Assembly (NCBI GenBank): GCA_003024785.1
Contig: PUQB01000339.1
Coordinates: forward strand, 211,518-275,517
Origin: Selaginella tamariscina
Taxonomy: Eukaryota > Streptophyta > Lycopodiopsida > Selaginellales > Selaginellaceae
Reading direction: 5' to 3'
Length of the DNA: 64,000 nt
The notes beneath the pieces were generated by a model. It searched no databases and was not told where the DNA came from. It saw nothing but the letters and a program-made list of their open reading frames with translations. The position numbers and the translations under genes are program-made. Position 1 is the stretch's first letter. The number at the start of each line of letters is the position of its first letter. Positions 12,212-24,100 of the stretch are shown piece after piece.

Positions 12212-13347
12212 GCAGAGTTTGAAACCACTGGGTGGTACGGATGGCAGAACTGGGCTTTTGAAGGGCATTACAATCAACACGGCACTGGTTGGTTTTTTTT
12301 ATTAATAACATTAACAACCGGTTAGTTGATCTTTTCTCGTTTTGTATATCTCAAGTAAAAATGTTTTATCTATTTAAGTTTTGAACAACTTTCCCACGAG
12401 TTTAACATCGTCTCCCATGTACTATGTTTTTCTCGTAGTCTTCGCCTCTCAACTTTGTCCTGTTAAATTTATGTATTCTCTGGGAGGGCTCGGGGAGAAC
12501 ACCACGTGTTCATGGAAGGTTTGAATTGATATATCTTGTGCGCGTGTTTAGACACGTGTGTTAGGAGCGTTAGAGAGAGAGACCTGCAGAGAAGCAACAC
12601 TGGCTACTCAGGGTTATAAAGGATACCTGCTTGTTGGACCTGTACAGTAAATGTGGGCATATGAATCTTGCTAAGGTGTCTTTAACAAAATGGTGACAAA
12701 ATATATCTTAATTTGCTTTCATGATGAAATTCTAGACTGGCAAATCTGCACAAGGGAAGTTGATGAAGAGAGACCTGCATGCCAACGCTGGCTCAACGAG
12801 GAAATTGAGATTCATAAGCGAATCAAGGTACCAGTTTGGACATGTGGGTGTATGAATGTTGTGTAAAAGAGGCTAGGGATAATCTGGCTCCTATGAATTC
12901 ACTGCAATCCAAGTTCTGTGACTGCTCTAACAGTCTTGGGGAGATTATGCTGGTCAGAAATCGAAAGATGTTATAATTTGCATAAAAGTTAATTTAATAA
13001 TCTACTAAATTATTACATTACTACTCACCTTGTTTAGTATTAGTTTGTACAGTTCGTTTGTGGGAGGTCAACCTTGGTCCTGGTGGTTTATTATATATTT
13101 TACTATAATCACATCACTGCTTATGTTCTTTTGAAAAAACTTTATTAATACAGTCGATGTTAAACATTTTTTTTTCTTTCTTTCCTACTTTTTTTTTTAA
13201 TTTAATATAGTCGATGTGAAACAATTACTGATAGATTATTGTGAAATGTATCCGTTGGCCGCACATATTTTGCTGTCGCCGTTGGTTTTGGATCCTGAGA
13301 GGTTTTCTAGGTTAGTCCAAGCGGCACCTCAGGAAGCACTTTCTCCG
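12212..13347 (+). CDS. Three exon-like segments of an unrecognised gene
   Basis: Three open segments have splice borders. 12212-12287 encodes AEFETTGWYGWQNWAFEGHY. 12736-12827 encodes WQICTREVDEERPACQRW and joins the first in frame. 13211-13347 encodes DVKQLLIDYCEMYPLAAHIL followed by LSPLVLDPERFSRLVQ. The third does not join the second in phase, so an exon may be missing or the gene is damaged. The third segment faintly recalls the N-terminal helical part of MCM-type proteins, but this is too weak for a name. No further exons were found downstream. Confidence 0.35.
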
Positions 13348-13549
13348 GTACGTTATTTGTGATATGCTTGTTTAGTTTTGGCGTCTGCACAGTCCTTCGA
13401 ACAAACATATCGTTTAATTTGGAAAGTGGACGCTGGATGAAACAGCGTCCCAAGATAGTTTGAAAGTTTGGCGAAGAAATCTACAGCTCAGATATACGGT
13501 GGAATTCCCAGCTTCGAATCCCGGCACCCTCACGTTCCAGCAGCAAAGG

Positions 13550-14090
13550 CCAATACCCTCAAATTTAATTTGAGAGGGAGCAGGTTTTCTGATTTCTAGA
13601 CTGAACGGAGATGAGACAGCTTAGGATTATGCCATATGAACTTCCCGTGGTAGGTACAATTACAAATTCTAATTCAAATACACAAGCCAGAAAACCGGAA
13701 CTTAAACAGGCAGATGCAAAGACAGTTTATTTGAGTAACTTGGGTCAATAATAATTAATTTTATCTTTTCGACCGTTTGACACGCATCCTCCCCTCAGAA
13801 GTCGGGACATACACCGCATCAAATCAAGCGCTTTGTGAGAATGAGAGTAATGGTCTGTATCTCCAATGTGTTTCATGTAATGTTGTTCTGCATTTTATGT
13901 CTGGATTTTATTAAGTAATATGTTATATTCTTGTTTTCATAATGTTACACATAATTAAATAATAATTATTGTTAATTCGAGTGGTTCATAGTTTATGACA
14001 TAAATTAATAGTTTGAAATAGTTTATTAAATTTCTGATTATTATGTTTAAATTAGTTTTTGTTGAACCAAGGTTACCAACTCATCGAACA
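13550..14090. repeat. Dispersed repeat, arm 2 of an inverted pair
   Basis: Reverse-oriented copy of the 10270-10740 repeat: GAGAGGGAGCAGGTTTTCTG at about 13571 and CTTCCCGTGGTAGGTAC at about 13641 match the complement of the first arm. A short separate direct repeat, AGCACATCGAAATCGTTCAC, occurs at 10866 and 14220. Confidence 0.45.
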
Positions 14091-15370
14091 AAAACTATAA
14101 TAAATATTATTAATTCATTAGTAATGTATCCGTGTTTTGTGTTTTAAGGGAGATGATAATGATGACAATCAATGGAGTTGTAGGTACCGATGAAGCCGTT
14201 GTCTTAGTCCTAAATTGCTTAGCACATCGAAATCGTTCACCAGCAACACAATTCCATATGCACAGTATATATGTGTGTGTGTGTGTGTGACAAAGATATA
14301 TATATATAACATATATAATCGTAAGCTTTTGACGTTTACATGCACACATGCATTGTGTATATGTGTCTGTGTAAGTAGGATATATAGGACTTGTATACGA
14401 TTTTGTGGTACTATAATATTAAAGGAAACACGCACACACAAACTACACAAATTATATTCATCTTTACTTATCACAGCACCAAGCATTATTATTCACCGTG
14501 AAGTTTTCAACATTGATCTAGCAACTAACAGCATAGTGACATTAATGACTGTGGTGACAATTCATAACAAAGGTTTTGATTTGTTTTTAATCGGTTCTTG
14601 GCATTTGACATAGAGTCGTACATGGTGAATGGAAAGTGCATGTTACCTCAAATATAAAGTTTAAAATATGACTAACATAAGTAATTTTGTACATGTTCAA
14701 CCCAAAATTAAAGTGGACAACAATGCGAGTCAAATGTAGACTTACGTTATTATTAACATAGAGGGTGCCTTAACTTCTTTGCATATGATGCCATCAAACT
14801 AAAAAGTGCCTCTCCATCCCTTAGACTCAGATGGCCCACTTTGAACTTCTGATAATCAAGCAAATGATTGTAGAGTTTAGGATCAAAATAATATGTAGAA
14901 ATTAAAACACCTTAACAAACTTGATAACGATGCGGATGAAAAGAATGAAAAGGTGGAAAGTGTCATAACAAAGGATTCTTGAGAACAAGGTGTGTGTGTG
15001 TGTGCATAATCGGTACCATGTCATCAAATGCTAATAAATACACTAATGCATATATTTATTGCCTTTGCAAAAACATAAAACAATTTTTTTTTGAAGCAAC
15101 TTATTTGAATGAGATAATAGATAATCAAAACTAGTATAATGTATAAATGAAATGAATTTAAACTGTAAGCCTAATTTTATGCTATAACTTTGCATCCGGG
15201 GATAAAAGAGTTTTCATTGAAAGGCCAGAAAGATAGGCGCCTCAATTTCTCAATGCACATCATATTTATTGAATTTTTCATGCAATGTTAAGCAGTATTA
15301 TTGTAATATACAAGCACTTCACACACACATCTAGTACAAAAATTCTAAAATAATGATTTTTCAGCAGAAA
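14091..15370. other. Intergenic, no gene seen
   Basis: AT-rich sequence with (TG)n at 14271-14290 and 14991-15003. It contains the 3' flank of the PEPC gene (minus strand); an AATAAA is present on the minus strand near 15270. Nothing else supportable. Confidence 0.5.
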
Positions 15371-18300
15371 TCACAAAATATGTAAGTAATATAAAACTCC
15401 AAAGAAGAGTCCTCTACCCGTGTTCCGCATACCCGCAGCAATCCCATTAACAGTGATAAGTAAGGCGTCCCTAAGCTTCTGGTTACTCTCGTCCTGCCTA
15501 AGTCTGTGTAAAACCTCGACTTGAAGCATGTTCATTGGGTTCAAATAAGGGAGCCTGCTCTCTATCAACCTCCTAAGTGTCTTGTTATTCTCAGACAGCT
15601 TCTGGTGGCCACTTAGTTCCAGTACGTACTTGGCTGTTATGTGGAATTCTTCCCGCAGCTCCTCTCCTAGCTGCTTTCTTTCTGTCGAATTCACTAGCAC
15701 ATCATCGTAATACTTTGCTATAGAAGGATCCGCCTGTCACATTCAAATCAGACCAACGAATACATATTTGCATGGATGTGTATACGTGTGTGTGGGACAT
15801 TACCTTGGCTAGAACCATCTCAATAAGGTCGATAGTAGACTGGAAGAAAGGCCATTCCCTGTACATATCTTGGAGCTCATCCTTATGCCCATCTTCAAAA
15901 ACTTTTGCAAGACCAGCACCCACTCCAAGCCAGGCAGGTAAGACAAATCTTGTCTGTGTCCATGCAAATATCCATGGTATTGCCCTAAGAGTGGAAATGC
16001 CACCTGCATTATGCACTAGTTAATAAACAGCATGCTATATATATAATAGTAAGCCTTATATGTGTGTGTGGTGTAGTTCTGGCTAGTTTTAGACATGTAT
16101 TTCGTATGTGTGTGTGTGTGTGTGTGTGTGGGTAGTTCTGGCTAGTTTTAGACATGTATTTCGTATGTGTGTGTGTCATCTCAGACAGTACACATGTATA
16201 TCATGTGTGATGTAAGTCGTACACGCCTATTGTACAAAAGCATGTGTATATGTGTAAATATGTCAGTATGTTGATGTATATGTACATCCACAACAATATA
16301 TAGACAGACAATATAAGTATATATACAAATGCAAATGCCACAAACCTGCTTTCTTGCGTCGTGTCGGCCGGCTGCCAATGTTGAGGTTCCCAAGTTCGGC
16401 CTCTGGAGTGGCCTCGTGAAAGTAAGGAATGAAATGCTCGTTCTGGAACACCACATTTCGATAATTCGCACAGCTGGCTTCTGATATCTGCTCCATGATT
16501 AGCCTCCATTTTTCTGAGCGCGGAGGATCCGGTGGGTTTAAGGTGGCCAGGAGTACGGCTGTTGTGTATATCTCTAACTGCCGTACTGCTGTATATGGGA
16601 TTCCAAACTTTGCTTGTACCATCTCTCCTTGCTCTGTTACACGCAGTGATCCCTACAACAAAAAAAAGATTACACGTGTGCGTGCGTTTTGCATTTAAAG
16701 TAAAATGATGAAGATAGGTGATAAAAACAAGCAATACAAAAAACTGTAGCAGATGCAGACAAAAATTCTTATATACCTGCATTAAACAGTGGATCACCAA
16801 AGGATAAGAATGCCAGGATATTCTATAGATTGCAATAATATTATAATCATAGAAGTTCAGATTCTTATATATATAAGTGTTAGATTTAAAGCTTGATACC
16901 ATGACAGATCCGGGTGGTTGAGATTGAATAGCAAGATAAGTAGGTCCTCCACCACGTCCCACGCTTCCACCTCGTCCATGGAACAGCGTGATTTTAATGT
17001 TGTGCTCTTTACATGCGGCTACAACGTCCTCCTGAGCTTTGTACAACTCCCACGCCGCAGAAAACCTACCTGCATCCTTGCCTGAATCGGAATATCCAAG
17101 CATCACCTGTATAACAGCATATAATGACGTCTATCGAGTTACTTAACAGTAACGCATCTATGTTTATATGTTAAGTCTATATAGTTCTCCGCACGTACAA
17201 ATACTGTGAATTTGTTAAATGTACGGGTGTACCTTCATAGTTAATGTAGAGTTTTCGTTATAATTATACAATTCATGAACTGTTTACCTCCTGATGGCCA
17301 TCGTGGTTTGCAATCAAATGCTGCCGGTACCAGTCAATGCGTAAGAGCTTGCGGATAACAGTGCCCGCGTCTCTTAAATCTTTCACCGTCTCAAACAGGG
17401 GTACCACACGAAGCCTGTTTGCGATACAGGCTATATAAGTTACATATAAAAGATTACGTCTTTTATCATAATACATAGTCTAACGGCGATACTAAGCAAC
17501 ACACACGCACACACTTACGAGCTTGCTGGACATGGCCTTCCTTGCTCCCCACTTACTAGAAGACGTGCTTCTTTTTGCAGCAGCTCTACTGCAAGAACAT
17601 CACTAGCCTGGAAAAATGAGTTACTATCGTCAAAAGCTTGCATAGAAGTTAATGGTCGCTGTGTACTTTAGCAATAACATGATAAAACTATAGTCAGAGT
17701 TACTGACCTCAGAAGCCATAGAGATGACATAAGCTTCAAGAGAGTTGCTTCCAAGTTCTGCTGCTACACGGAAAGTGTCTAAAACCTCCTGTACCTCTCT
17801 AGAGACCTGCAACAAAAACTCTGTTAATACACTTTAATATTCAATTATAAAGTACCTCAATAGAAGGTGGGAGAATTGAATATATTTATGTTATAGGTAC
17901 CTCAATAGAAGGTGGGAGCAGAGGACGTTTTCCTTTCAGTTCACTGACTAAGAAGTCGAGTTTCTTCTCTTCACTCCATTGACTGTAAGTTCCCATCTCT
18001 AGAAACTCAGTGATTGCATTTAATGCCTCAGTATGCTTGTCAGCTTCCTGCAAAATTTATTTTGTTAAACATACTAAAGTTTCAATTCAAATATGTAACA
18101 CTAATAATAGTAGATTATGTTTTTACCTGACGCAAATCAAGCTTCATCAACGTTAAACCAAATGTTGAAACCCTTCTTATCAAGTCTCCTAGTTTTCCAT
18201 CTGCTAGGACGTCAGATCCGCAAGATTGCTGCAAGAGTCCACGTTAGTCATGAGCATATAGATATGTTTATTCTTAAAATGTATAATTATACTACTATAA

Positions 18301-21154
18301 TACGCATCTATACCACAAAGACATCACACACACACACACTCAAGTACCAGAGATTCATGACAAAGCAAGAGAGGCTCCAACAACTGGTCTGCATTTTCAT
18401 AGTATTCACCAGGTTCATAATCAGGTTGAATGCCATTGAGTATATCCTCCAAACGTCGTCTGGTGTTAAAAATCTGCATATTATACTGTTAGCACAAAAA
18501 AACCTAATAAAACTGCGATATATAAAAAAGATGCATTCTACAAATCACGTCCTGTACTGTAACCACAGGATAATAAAGAATTTTATGATACCATAGCACT
18601 CCTATATTGATCCTATATGCATGTTCATCTGTGACTATATGTGTGTGTGTAACTCACCTTATCTCTGACATGACCGAGAACAATCCTGTAAGGTGAATCC
18701 AGGTGCCTGGATTCTATGCCAGGGTTTAGAAGCTTCTCAAGGCTTGATCTAACCTCCGATCCAGTCTTTCTCTTTACAGGTGTAACAGGAGTCGTAGGTA
18801 ATCCATTTTCAGCCTCTGCTTTGGCTGCTGTCGGTGAAGACTCAACATTTGAATAGTTCATCTGGGACTGTAATAAACAAAGTACTATAGAAAGGGTATA
18901 AACCAATGTATGAATATGTTTATACTTGGCTATGTACAAGCATATATACATTGGTAATGCGTGCATTATATACACACACGTGTGTGTATTTGTATGTACG
19001 TATGTGTACAAACACGCACCTGGTACGATTGATCATCTCTAAATGGCAGCTTGAGAGACGCGATATGTGCTTCCCCATCGTCCTCTGTGTCAAATGAATA
19101 TTAGTCTAATATACTTTTAAACTTAACATGCTTACTTATTTGATAGTTCGACACACGCGGACACGCACATACACACGCATGCTTGTACATGTTAATGATA
19201 ACCCATACCCGTAGAAGCACAATTGTCAGCTCCAGCAGGAAGATGCGTAGGAAGAGCAAAGTTATGGTGGTCGTGTCTCCCATGGGATCTATGGTGGTTG
19301 TTGTCGTAATAGTGCTCGTCATGTCCATGCTCTGCAAGTTAAAGTTCTATAAGCTTATGAGTGAGTGGGTGAGTGTGGATGTGCGTGTGCGTGTGCGTGT
19401 GCACGCACGTGTGTATGAGAGAATGCATTTGTTGATACTGTGTACCTTCAGCGAGCACTTGGCATGCGAAACGTGCAAGCTTTTCACTGCAATTGCTCAT
19501 GGAAAGCTCAACTTCAAGCTATCAAGTTCACGCACATACAAATCTGCAGCAATCCATTTTGCTAAAAGGCATACATCTCGAGTCACCTGCAGTATGTTAG
19601 TATATATAAAAGTCGTAGTAATGATTTCTGAATAATTACCTTGGCGGTCACATTTGGATTACCATCTCTATCACCACCCATCCATGAGCCAAACTTTATA
19701 GGTGTACAAGATAGAGGCAGCGGCTTCCCTGTGTGCTGTATACATACAAAACCAATTCTAGATGTATATACAGTCGTATATGTAGGTGTACGTACACATT
19801 AGGTGTACATATATGTGTACGTACATATGCATGTCTACATGACATATACGTATGCATGTGCATTATAGAACATGTAATAATATTAAGTAACAATTTACTA
19901 CATACCTTCTTCAAAGCAGCACTAACTCGTCTCAGATACTGTGGAACTGCTTTCCATAAGGATTGCTCCACTATATGCAATCCTGCAAGCAAATTAAATG
20001 CACTTTTAAGTTTCATTAATTTGTACACACACACACACACACACACATATAATAATAATAATAGCATTTGTGACCTGCTCGGGCTTCATCTACAGGTGTA
20101 GGCTTCCGTCGACGTAGTTCATCCGTTTTCCAAATAGCAGTTATCTCTCTTACCTAGAAAGGACAGAAAACATGAGAAACTTCACACACACACCACAAAA
20201 GTTGAAACACTTGTTTTAACTTGTGTGGTGTGTGTGTGAAGTTTCATACCAGATCCTCAAGAACTTGTTCTTTCTCCTCGTGTGTGAGATCTGGCCGGTC
20301 ATTCCTTTCCAAGAGATGCTGAGGAAAAGCGAAAATGTACTCGAGTAAAAACACATATTTCGTTGCCTATAGTACTTACCCCAATTCTCACGTGTTTGTA
20401 CTGAAGTGTACGTCTATTAATCTGAGTTGGATGAGCTGTCAGCACAATCTCAACCTCCTAAAAGCCAGAGGGAAAAAAAACATCAATAAGAATATATATC
20501 AGTATGTATATATGTTGTGTATAGTATGTGTATATATATGTACCTGTTTACAAACTGCATTGTAAACCTCCTCCCGAGAATAGCCAGTTTGAATCAACTT
20601 TTCAAGTACATCGTCACACGACTTTGACAGAGTCTGTGTTGTGCGGTTCCGTCTTACTCTGCATTGTAGTTTTATGTTGGTTTAGAACACTAAACAGTGT
20701 TTGTACACAAATATTGTATATATATAGAATGAATACATCTTGTAGATATATAACACGCTAAATGGTAATCACTTACCGGTGGTGTGTTTCTGCTATTCCC
20801 ATAAGATTGAGGTAGTGACTAAATGCTCTCGTTAAAGGAACAGCTTCCTCCAGACTCATACCAGAAAGTTCATCTCTTAACTTCTTCGACAGCCATTCGG
20901 ATGCATCGTCTACACCCGCAGCTCGCATATTACAAGCACTCTGTACACATAGCAGAATGTTATAAGTTATATATTCTCCATCACTGTCTAGTAAGTACCT
21001 GTGAAAGAACGCGAAGACGCTCAACTTTCTCCGTAAACTGGTGCCCAACTTCCCGCTGCAAGCAGTCGTTGAGCAGATTTCCCAGCAAATGGCAGTCATC
21101 CTCAAAAGACTGGAATGAGATCTCCTCAGCAATGTCATCCGTTGTATCAATCAT
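15371..21154 (-). CDS. PPC4: Bacterial-type phosphoenolpyruvate carboxylase (PPC4 class)
   Basis: Catalyses PEP + bicarbonate to oxaloacetate in the cytosol; in plants this class binds plant-type PEPC in class-2 complexes. Inferred exons: 21154-20999, 20940-20777, 20658-20544, 20457-20380, 20318-20250, 20153-20075, 19982-19906, 19735-19640, 19586-19446, 19331-19209, 19084-19020, 18867-18658, 18473-18348, 18228-18127, 18047-17901, 17806-17708, 17607-17519, 17414-17288, 17106-16900, 16652-16346, 16003-15804, 15733-15371. All are GT-AG. The N-terminus lacks the plant-type phosphorylation motif and starts [17 protein letters not shown]. Catalytic motifs seen: [45 protein letters not shown] and the terminal RNTG of the bacterial-type class. 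Exons 10-12 encode the long disordered insertion of this class. Two oddities: exon 9 needs one extra base near 19512 to stay open, and the frame runs 14 residues past RNTG to a stop at 15371. Corrected length to RNTG is about 1032, as usual for the family. Confidence 0.93.
16073..16175. repeat. Direct repeat with TG tracts in PEPC intron 20
   Basis: About 44 bases (GTAGTTCTGGCTAGTTTTAG, ACATGTATTTCG and a TG tract) occur twice head to tail within the intron between exons 20 and 21. Confidence 0.8.
17852..17918 (-). repeat. Duplicated exon 15 splice donor
   Basis: The end of exon 15 with its donor (TACCTCAATAGAAGGTGGGA on the plus strand, 17898-17917) is repeated 46 bases downstream in the intron at 17852-17871. 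Both copies carry the same GAG/GTAC donor. Using the second donor would read through an in-frame stop, so the first is probably the functional one. Confidence 0.75.
20176..20245. repeat. Perfect 22-bp inverted repeat in PEPC intron 5
   Basis: Left arm 20176-20197 (GAAACTTCACACACACACCA then CA) is the exact reverse complement of 20224-20245, with a loop of about 26 bases. On the minus strand the right arm begins 5 bases after the exon 5 boundary, inside the 5' splice site region, so a transcript hairpin could mask the donor. Confidence 0.85.
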
Positions 21155-24100
21155 CTTGGGAACGCCCCAAAATACAAGATTTCAACCTACACAGAGGAAA
21201 AATCTCATAAATAAATCTTGAGGGAATCTTATGGGATTTTAATAAAGGATTTTAACGCTCTATGCACAGATTTTACACACATTTCTTGTAAAACATACCT
21301 AGTGAAGGCGCTGAGCCGGATTATAAGGCTTCATGCGATTTTCTTCCGATTTTTCCCTCAGATTTGAGCGATTACGAAGCGATTAGCAAGGCGCTAAGCA
21401 GGATTAAGAAGTCGCTGACTGAAGATCGATCCAAAGAGCGCGAGATTAAGTAGCGCCCAGGTTAAAACCTGTCTGTGCAAAGATCTGCCTAGAAGAGCCG
21501 AAGATAGAGGTCACATAGCCACACTTCAACAGAATATTCACTAAAACCTAGATCTGCGTGGCGAGAATCAATTGGTGGAGGGAAGATTCTATTGGCATAT
21601 CCATTGGTGCTTTTTGAAAGTGACAAGATTGGACATTTGATACTTTCGTGTATAAAAAACACACCTTGTGACCTTGACAATTCTATATGGTTAGTGGACT
21701 ATGGATTTATGCAAACGTTCAATATGTAAGATGTGACGTTTCTTAATGCTTTTTTGAATCGTTAATATTCAGGCCCACTTTCCATTAGCGGGTCTCAACT
21801 GATAAAATTCAAAAAATTTATTTATTGTATAGCATATTTGTTTATCCACCGAATAATTATTTATTATTTATAATTTATATGGCACTCATAAATGAAATAA
21901 TTAGGCATAAATTAATAACATGTGTATCAAAATTAATTAATTAAATAATGTTTGTAAGTCAACGAACGTGTAAGACTGAGAAATAAATATCGAGTCAAAG
22001 ATTCATCAAAATGTCAATCGTTTACATTTAATATTATATATATATATATATACAACGTTTGATATATATACTTAATTATTTATTTTGTAGAAAGAACATC
22101 AACAAAGACATTAATGTGAATAATATACACTATATTTGTGTATATATAGAGAGAAGAGAGATAATGTTGTTTCATTAAGTGGAATGTATTTAAATTAAAA
22201 ATGACAAAATTTGTAAGAAATTAATAAAACATGTATCTATACTTAAATTTAAATATATACATATATATGTATAACATTAGCTTACATATGTACATAAATT
22301 TACATATTTATATATATAGAGAGAAAGTGAGACAGAAGAATCTTTAATAAATAATAAAAGAAAACAATTCTTATATATAAATAAACATATATATGTGTGT
22401 GTGTGTGTGTGTACATGAGTATATAATTATATATGTACATATTATATATATACATATAATATATTGAAAAATCTCTCTTGCTCTCATGTTTATGTAATAT
22501 ATATGTATGTATATACATTGTTTAATATACATACATACATACATATATATATATAAAACTCCAGCTTTTAGTGACTTGATTGTTATTTTCTTGTGTGGAA
22601 TTATTAAATATAGTTTAATAGTGTCTCTCTTTATATAATATAATATCAAAAATAACAATGAAGTCATTAAAGAGTTAGAGTTTTAATATATCTTTTTAAA
22701 TAAATGTATTGACTAGGTGCACCTTCATTGTATATGTAATATAACATGTATATGTAAACCCCTTTTAATAACCGGGTAAATAGAAATTGTGCACTAGTAA
22801 TTTATTTTTTAATTTAATTAACACACTTTAATAAAAAAATATAGTAATAGTTATTACTAAAGATTACTAGTTATTATTAGTAATTACAATTTTTAATTTA
22901 CTCAAGGGCAAAATGACTATTTACTAATGGAAAGTGGGCCATAATTTTATATTTAAAGTTGATTCATATATATAATTGCTTAAGTTGACTTTGACTTGAA
23001 AACCTTTTTATGTATTTATGCTAAATGGAATATTTCCTTAATTAATTTAAGTTTGATAATTTATTTAAATTTATCCTTTTATTCTCTAGTTTGATTCATT
23101 CAATTAGTTAATTTAATCAAACCATTTAACATTACAATCAATTTGACAAGGTTTAAATTATAGAATTTTTGGAAAAATAAGGTTCATATGAGAAATTTAA
23201 AGGTTATTTGGGTTATTTTTTTTATGTTTAACATAAGTTAAAATATTATTGAATGGTTTAAATGATTTCAACTTTAATTTTACTCGTAATACTCTTTGAA
23301 GTATGCTAGTTATAAAAAACAATCATGTCATACAATGGGATAAGCAAAAATCTTTTTTACTAGGAAAAATTCAAAAGTTAAACTATAATAGTACTTTTGT
23401 TTTTATATAATCTTTTTTAAATTAAAATTGCTTATAAATTATTCTATATAAAAAATTTTCAATATAAGTGTAAAGTTCATTTATAAGTTAAACTTATTAA
23501 AACAATGTGGTTCCTCCCCTTGTTTCTCTCTTTATGTATTTATTTATTATTTATAATAATAAGTTTCAGCATGTAAACCAACTTTTGATAATAGTAAATA
23601 AATTAACTATTAAATATTAAATTTTATTTGAAATAATTGATAAATAAACTAAGATTATAAACTCTCCATTTTACATTACTCACCTATTAAAAGTCTTGAC
23701 ATAAATAGATATAATTAAAATCTTAAAAATATGCAACTCCATGATAAATTCCATATTTATTCATCATAAAATATTATATAATGCATATAAAGTCTTTGAA
23801 TTTATTGCTAAAAGCCTATGCTAAGATGTGTTTTAATAAGTTGGTATAAAGAAATTATTTAATTGTAATATGTGTTTTAGATTTAAACAACATAAATATA
23901 AACTTTTGTTTTGCTTTAAATTTTATTGTTAAGATGTTATTTATACAAAATTTAAAATATACTAATAATATCTTATTAAATAAGTTGGTTAAATGCTTCA
24001 TGTTTTCATACATATTTTGAATTGTATAAATATATATATTAATTATTATTAATATATTTTGACTTATATGATTATTATTTCTTATGAACATATAATGTAT

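Noticed and set aside
12212..13347. Naming the exon-like gene as an MCM helicase
   Set aside because: Only a faint resemblance in one segment; no Walker or zinc motif is present in the window.
16201..17106. A 301-codon minus-strand frame running across PEPC exons 19 and 20
   Set aside because: It reads through the intron and leaves the PEPC frame; the spliced model preserves family sequence on both sides.
20184..20245. CRISPR-like or structured RNA signal at the CA/TG hairpin
   Set aside because: A single hairpin in a spliceosomal intron built on microsatellite sequence; no array or RNA family features.
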